Origin: Bacteroidales bacterium
Lineage (GTDB): Bacteria > Bacteroidota > Bacteroidia > Bacteroidales > UBA3663
NCBI GenBank assembly: GCA_030526445.1
Contig: JAUNCV010000017.1
Location: 5,565 to 14,690 of the forward strand
DNA: 9,126 nucleotides
Direction of reading: 5' to 3'
This document shows, piece after piece, positions 5,990 through 9,126 of the stretch. Both the position numbers and the translations under genes were made by a program. The notes beneath the pieces were generated by a model. It ran no database searches. It was given only the letters and a program-made list of their open reading frames with translations, and had not been told where the DNA came from. How positions within the stretch are numbered: the stretch's first letter is position 1; each line of letters opens with the position of its first letter.

Positions 5990-7864
5990 TTATTCCACGG
6001 TAACACTCTTTGCCAAATTACGAGGCATATCAACATTCAAGCCTTTCATAACTGCCACATGATAAGCCAGCAACTGCATAGGCAGCACGCTCAACAACGG
6101 CTCTAATGCTTGCAGGGTTTCTGGCACCTCAATAACCTCTTGGGCTATGTGGCTAATCTCCTCATCTCCCTGGGTCACAATGGCCAAGATACGTCCTTTT
6201 CGGCTTTGCACCTCTTGCATATTCGAAATAATTTTGTGATACAATTCGTGATGCGTTGCCAAAAAGACGATTGGCATCTCCTCGTCAACGAGCGCAATAG
6301 GTCCATGTTTCATTTCAGCAGCCGGATAGCCTTCGGCATGAATATAGCTGATTTCCTTAAGTTTCAATGCACCCTCGAGCGCCACAGGGTAATTATATCC
6401 ACGACCTAAATACAAGAAATTTCGCGCATAAGTAAAGTGAGCCGAAAGCTGGCAAATAGCTTCATTTTGCTTAAGCACCTCTCCCATTTTTGCCGGTATC
6501 TGCATCAACTCGTGACAAGTGCGCTGGAATTTCTCTTCACTTAGAGTGCCCAAAGCCCTACCCAATGCCAAAGCCAGCAAAGTCAGTACTGTTACTTGTC
6601 CTGTGAAGGCTTTAGTTGATGCTACTCCAATTTCAGGACCCACGTGTATGTAAATGCCTGTATCTGCAGCACGCGCTATGCTCGAGCCCACACCATTCAC
6701 AATTCCAAAAACAAGCGCTCCCTGCTCTTTGGCCAGTTGAATAGCAGCCAGTGTGTCTGCCGTTTCGCCCGACTGAGATATGGCAATGACCACGTCATCT
6801 TTTTCGATAACAGGATTTCTGTAACGGAACTCTGAAGCATACTCCACTTCAACGCGAATGCGACACATCTCTTCAATGAGCTGTTTGCCAATGAGGCCAG
6901 CGTGCCATGAGGTGCCGCAAGCCACAATGATCACATGGCGTGCCCTGATTAGTTTTGCTTTGAAGTTTTGCAAAGCAGAAAGCTTCACATCATAGGAGCC
7001 ATCTTCCAGGTGCACCAAGCGTCCACGCATACAGTTTTCAATGCAATTAGGCTGATCAAAAATCTCCTTGATCATAAAGTGTGGAAATCCACCTTTGGTC
7101 AATGCTGAAATATCCAGATCCACTTCTTTCACATCTACCTGAGCCAAAGTCTGGTCCAGATTTAGTATCTCAACCTCGTGATTCAGACGCACGTCTGCCA
7201 CCTGCTCATCGTCCAGATAAATCACCTTATGCGTATAGCTCACAATGGGGGTAGCATCACTTCCTATAAAGAACTCTTCGTTTCCCTCACCAATGCCAAT
7301 CACTAAGGGCGAAGCTTTGCGTGCACAGATGACGTGAGCATGATCCTGCTGCTCCATCACCACAATGGCATAAGCACCAATAGCTTTATTGAGCGCCTGC
7401 ATCACCGCCATACGAAGATCGTGTCCATGCTGCTGGTAATAAAGGTCTATAAGATTACAAAGCACCTCAGTATCTGTCTGGCTCTGAAAAGTATAGCCAC
7501 GATCCATGAGCTGATCCTTGAGCTCTTTGTAGTTTTCTATAATGCCATTGTGCACCAACACAACATCTCCACTCATCGAAACATGCGGGTGAGCATTAGC
7601 CACCGAGGGTTCTCCATGCGTAGCCCAACGCGTATGACCTATTCCCGATACCGTCACATGGTCCTGATACATTACCTCGTCAGGGATAGCGGCTTCAAGA
7701 TTCGCCACCTTGCCCTTAGCCTTGAACAGGTTGAAACCCTTGCCTTGTCCTGTATTCAGCACAATTCCGGCCGAGTCATAGCCTCTGTATTCCAGTTGGT
7801 GTAACCCTTTGATGAGAATTTGGGCAGCCGACTGACTGCCCAAATATCCTACAATTCCACACAT
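5990..7864 (-). CDS. glmS: Glutamine--fructose-6-phosphate aminotransferase (isomerizing)
   Basis: GlmS makes glucosamine-6-phosphate from fructose-6-phosphate and glutamine, the first step to UDP-GlcNAc for peptidoglycan and lipopolysaccharide. The 624-residue protein is complete and slightly longer than the E. coli enzyme. The N-terminal Ntn glutaminase domain starts MCGIVGYLG, with Cys2 as nucleophile after Met removal. It also shows YRGYDSAG (26-33), HTRWATHGEP (77-86), NGIIEN (106-111) and TDTEV (130-134). Two SIS sugar-isomerase domains follow: ACGTSWHAG (315-323), ISQSGETADT (362-371), STKAFTGQ (416-423), then LEGALKLKEISYIHAEGY (496-513) and KHGPIALVDE (519-528). E504 and H520 correspond to E. 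coli isomerase residues E488 and H504. The C-terminus is the conserved LAKSVTVE, whose Lys619 is the fructose-binding lysine. The start is fixed by Cys2. It lies 11 bases after carB, so they are probably co-transcribed, with no room for a glmS ribozyme. Confidence 0.98.
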   Translation of the reverse strand: MCGIVGYLGSQSAAQILIKGLHQLEYRGYDSAGIVLNTGQGKGFNLFKAKGKVANLEAAIPDEVMYQDHVTVSGIGHTRWATHGEPSVANAHPHVSMSGDVVLVHNGIIENYKELKDQLMDRGYTFQSQTDTEVLCNLIDLYYQQHGHDLRMAVMQALNKAIGAYAIVVMEQQDHAHVICARKASPLVIGIGEGNEEFFIGSDATPIVSYTHKVIYLDDEQVADVRLNHEVEILNLDQTLAQVDVKEVDLDISALTKGGFPHFMIKEIFDQPNCIENCMRGRLVHLEDGSYDVKLSALQNFKAKLIRARHVIIVACGTSWHAGLIGKQLIEEMCRIRVEVEYASEFRYRNPVIEKDDVVIAISQSGETADTLAAIQLAKEQGALVFGIVNGVGSSIARAADTGIYIHVGPEIGVASTKAFTGQVTVLTLLALALGRALGTLSEEKFQRTCHELMQIPAKMGEVLKQNEAICQLSAHFTYARNFLYLGRGYNYPVALEGALKLKEISYIHAEGYPAAEMKHGPIALVDEEMPIVFLATHHELYHKIISNMQEVQSRKGRILAIVTQGDEEISHIAQEVIEVPETLQALEPLLSVLPMQLLAYHVAVMKGLNVDMPRNLAKSVTVE

Positions 7865-7875
7865 AGTTTATATCA

Positions 7876-9126
7876 TTAATACTCATCCCAAGCCTTGATG
7901 GCCAAATCGTCCATACTCATGGTGGTGAATGCCTGAATAAAGGCCGATGCCAAACGCTCGTTGGTGATAAGCGGAATGTTAAAATCGATAGCTGCTCGAC
8001 GAATCTGATAACCGTTCGAAAGTTCTCGTGAAGAGAGATTCTTCGGAATGTTGATTACCATATCAATCTGCTTTTGTCTGATCATATCATGAGCCTGTGG
8101 CTGCTGCTCTTCACTTGGCCAGTAAACCAAGGTACAAGGCACTCCATTCTCTACCAAATAGCGATAGCTGCCGCCAGTAGCATAAAGTTCATAGCCCTTA
8201 TCGGCCAACATGCGGCAAGGTTTCAACAAAGCTGCCTTCTGCTTAGCATCGCCCGAAGAAATAAGCACACGCTTCTCAGGAATACGCAAACCTACAGAGA
8301 GCATGCTCTTTAAGATAGCTGCATTGGTATCATCACCCAGGCAGCCCACTTCGCCAGTAGAACTCATATCTACACCCAAAACAGGATCGGCCTTCTGCAG
8401 ACGACTGAATGAGAATTGCGAAGCCTTAATACCTACATAATCCAGATCGAATTCGTTTTTGGTAGGACGTTCATAAGGCACACCCATCATGATTTTCGAT
8501 GCCAGTTCAATGAGGTTGAGCTTAAGCACCTTGCTCACAAATGGGAATGAACGCGAAGCTCGCAAGTTACACTCAATGACCATAATGTCATTATCACGCG
8601 CCATAAACTGAATGTTGAATGGACCCGAAATGTGCAGTTCCTGCGCAATCTTTTTGGCAACCTTCTTGATTCGACGCATCGTCTCAACATAAAGTTTCTG
8701 AGGTGGGAACTGAATGGTAGCGTCACCCGAGTGCACACCAGCATACTCTACATGCTCACTGATAGCATAAGCAACAATTTCGCCCTTATCTGCAACAGCA
8801 TCCATCTCAATCTCCTTAGCGCCTTCAATGAAGCGAGAAATCACCACTGGATGTTTCTGGCTCACGTTGGCTGCCATCTCAAGGAAACGCACCAATTCTT
8901 CCTGATTTGAGCAGACATTCATCGCTGCACCCGAAAGAACATAACTTGGACGAACCAGTACAGGGAAGCCCACCTGGTCAATAAAGGCATTAACATCCTC
9001 CATGTTGGTCAATTCCTTCCAGGCTGGCTGCACAACGCCAATACGGTCGCACATGCTCGAGAACTTCTGTCGATCTTCGGCATTGTCAATATATTGTGCC
9101 TGCGTACCCAGAATAGGCACTTTCTG
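7876..9126 (-). CDS. carB: Carbamoyl-phosphate synthase large subunit, C-terminal part (5' end outside window)
   Basis: The last 416 residues of CarB are present. The frame is open to the right edge, where codons for Gln-Lys precede MPILGT, so the first Met in the window is not the start. A full protein is about 1070 residues. What remains is the second ATP-grasp domain, which phosphorylates carbamate (IDNAEDRQKF, VLVRPSYVLSGAAM, and ECNLRASRSFPFVSK near residues 185-199), then the C-terminal MGS-like allosteric domain (about residues 285-416, with ELYATGGSYRYL and DMVINIPKN). Residue numbers count from the edge codon. The product feeds pyrimidine and arginine synthesis. The ATP-grasp signature and the WPSEE and VINIPKN motifs resemble animal CPS1/CAD more than E. 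coli CarB as I remember those sequences. glmS follows 11 bases downstream, suggesting one operon of glutamine-dependent functions; carA is not in the window. Confidence 0.97.
   Translation of the reverse strand, partial: QKVPILGTQAQYIDNAEDRQKFSSMCDRIGVVQPAWKELTNMEDVNAFIDQVGFPVLVRPSYVLSGAAMNVCSNQEELVRFLEMAANVSQKHPVVISRFIEGAKEIEMDAVADKGEIVAYAISEHVEYAGVHSGDATIQFPPQKLYVETMRRIKKVAKKIAQELHISGPFNIQFMARDNDIMVIECNLRASRSFPFVSKVLKLNLIELASKIMMGVPYERPTKNEFDLDYVGIKASQFSFSRLQKADPVLGVDMSSTGEVGCLGDDTNAAILKSMLSVGLRIPEKRVLISSGDAKQKAALLKPCRMLADKGYELYATGGSYRYLVENGVPCTLVYWPSEEQQPQAHDMIRQKQIDMVINIPKNLSSRELSNGYQIRRAAIDFNIPLITNERLASAFIQAFTTMSMDDLAIKAWDEY

Noticed and set aside
7865..7875. glmS ribozyme or other riboswitch upstream of glmS
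   Set aside because: Only 11 bases separate carB and glmS, too few for a ribozyme, and none is known to me in this phylum.
9118..9120. First Met in the CarB frame as a start codon
   Set aside because: The frame continues to the window edge with Gln-Lys, and the sequence begins in the middle of the second half of CarB, so this Met is internal.

Overview
The window looks like chromosomal DNA from a member of the Bacteroidales, most likely Prevotella-like. Three things suggest this. The gene families are typical of the group (a secreted M28 peptidase, a YitT protein, an eIF1-like protein next to 5-formyl-THF cyclo-ligase, carB followed by glmS). Promoter candidates match the Bacteroidetes TAnnTTTG type rather than E. 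coli -10 boxes. Start codons mostly lack Shine-Dalgarno sequences. I see no insertion sequence, phage gene, CRISPR array, tRNA or rRNA. The content is mostly housekeeping, and no stretch without a gene exceeds about 165 bases.

Left part (1-2360, minus strand): a secreted zinc aminopeptidase-type M28 peptidase is followed, with no intervening base, by a polytopic membrane protein that runs off the left edge (probably DUF6057). A 141-bp divergent intergenic region (2361-2501) carries a promoter candidate in each direction.

Middle (2502-4412, plus strand): three tightly packed genes form a probable operon. They encode an eIF1/SUI1-like protein (YciH type), 5-formyltetrahydrofolate cyclo-ligase (1-base gap), and a YitT-type membrane protein (4-base ATGA overlap). 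The last gene converges on a MATE transporter gene, and the two overlap tail to tail by 23 bp.

Right part (4390-9126, minus strand): transcription runs carB (3'-terminal 1251 bases only), then glmS 11 bases later, then a 163-bp gap, then the MATE transporter. CarB and GlmS belong to glutamine-consuming pathways (carbamoyl phosphate for pyrimidines/arginine, and glucosamine-6-phosphate for cell-wall and outer-membrane glycans), so co-expression makes sense. The CarB C-terminus reads more like the animal CPS1/CAD type than the E. coli type.

The strongest unexplained signal is the 163-bp gap before the MATE gene. It holds a 51-nt near-perfect hairpin whose two non-Watson-Crick positions are G-U wobbles only in the minus-strand RNA. 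A further upstream segment could pair with the same hairpin arm. A good -33/-7 promoter match lies inside the hairpin. The region could be a terminator, an operator or an attenuator; sequence alone does not decide.
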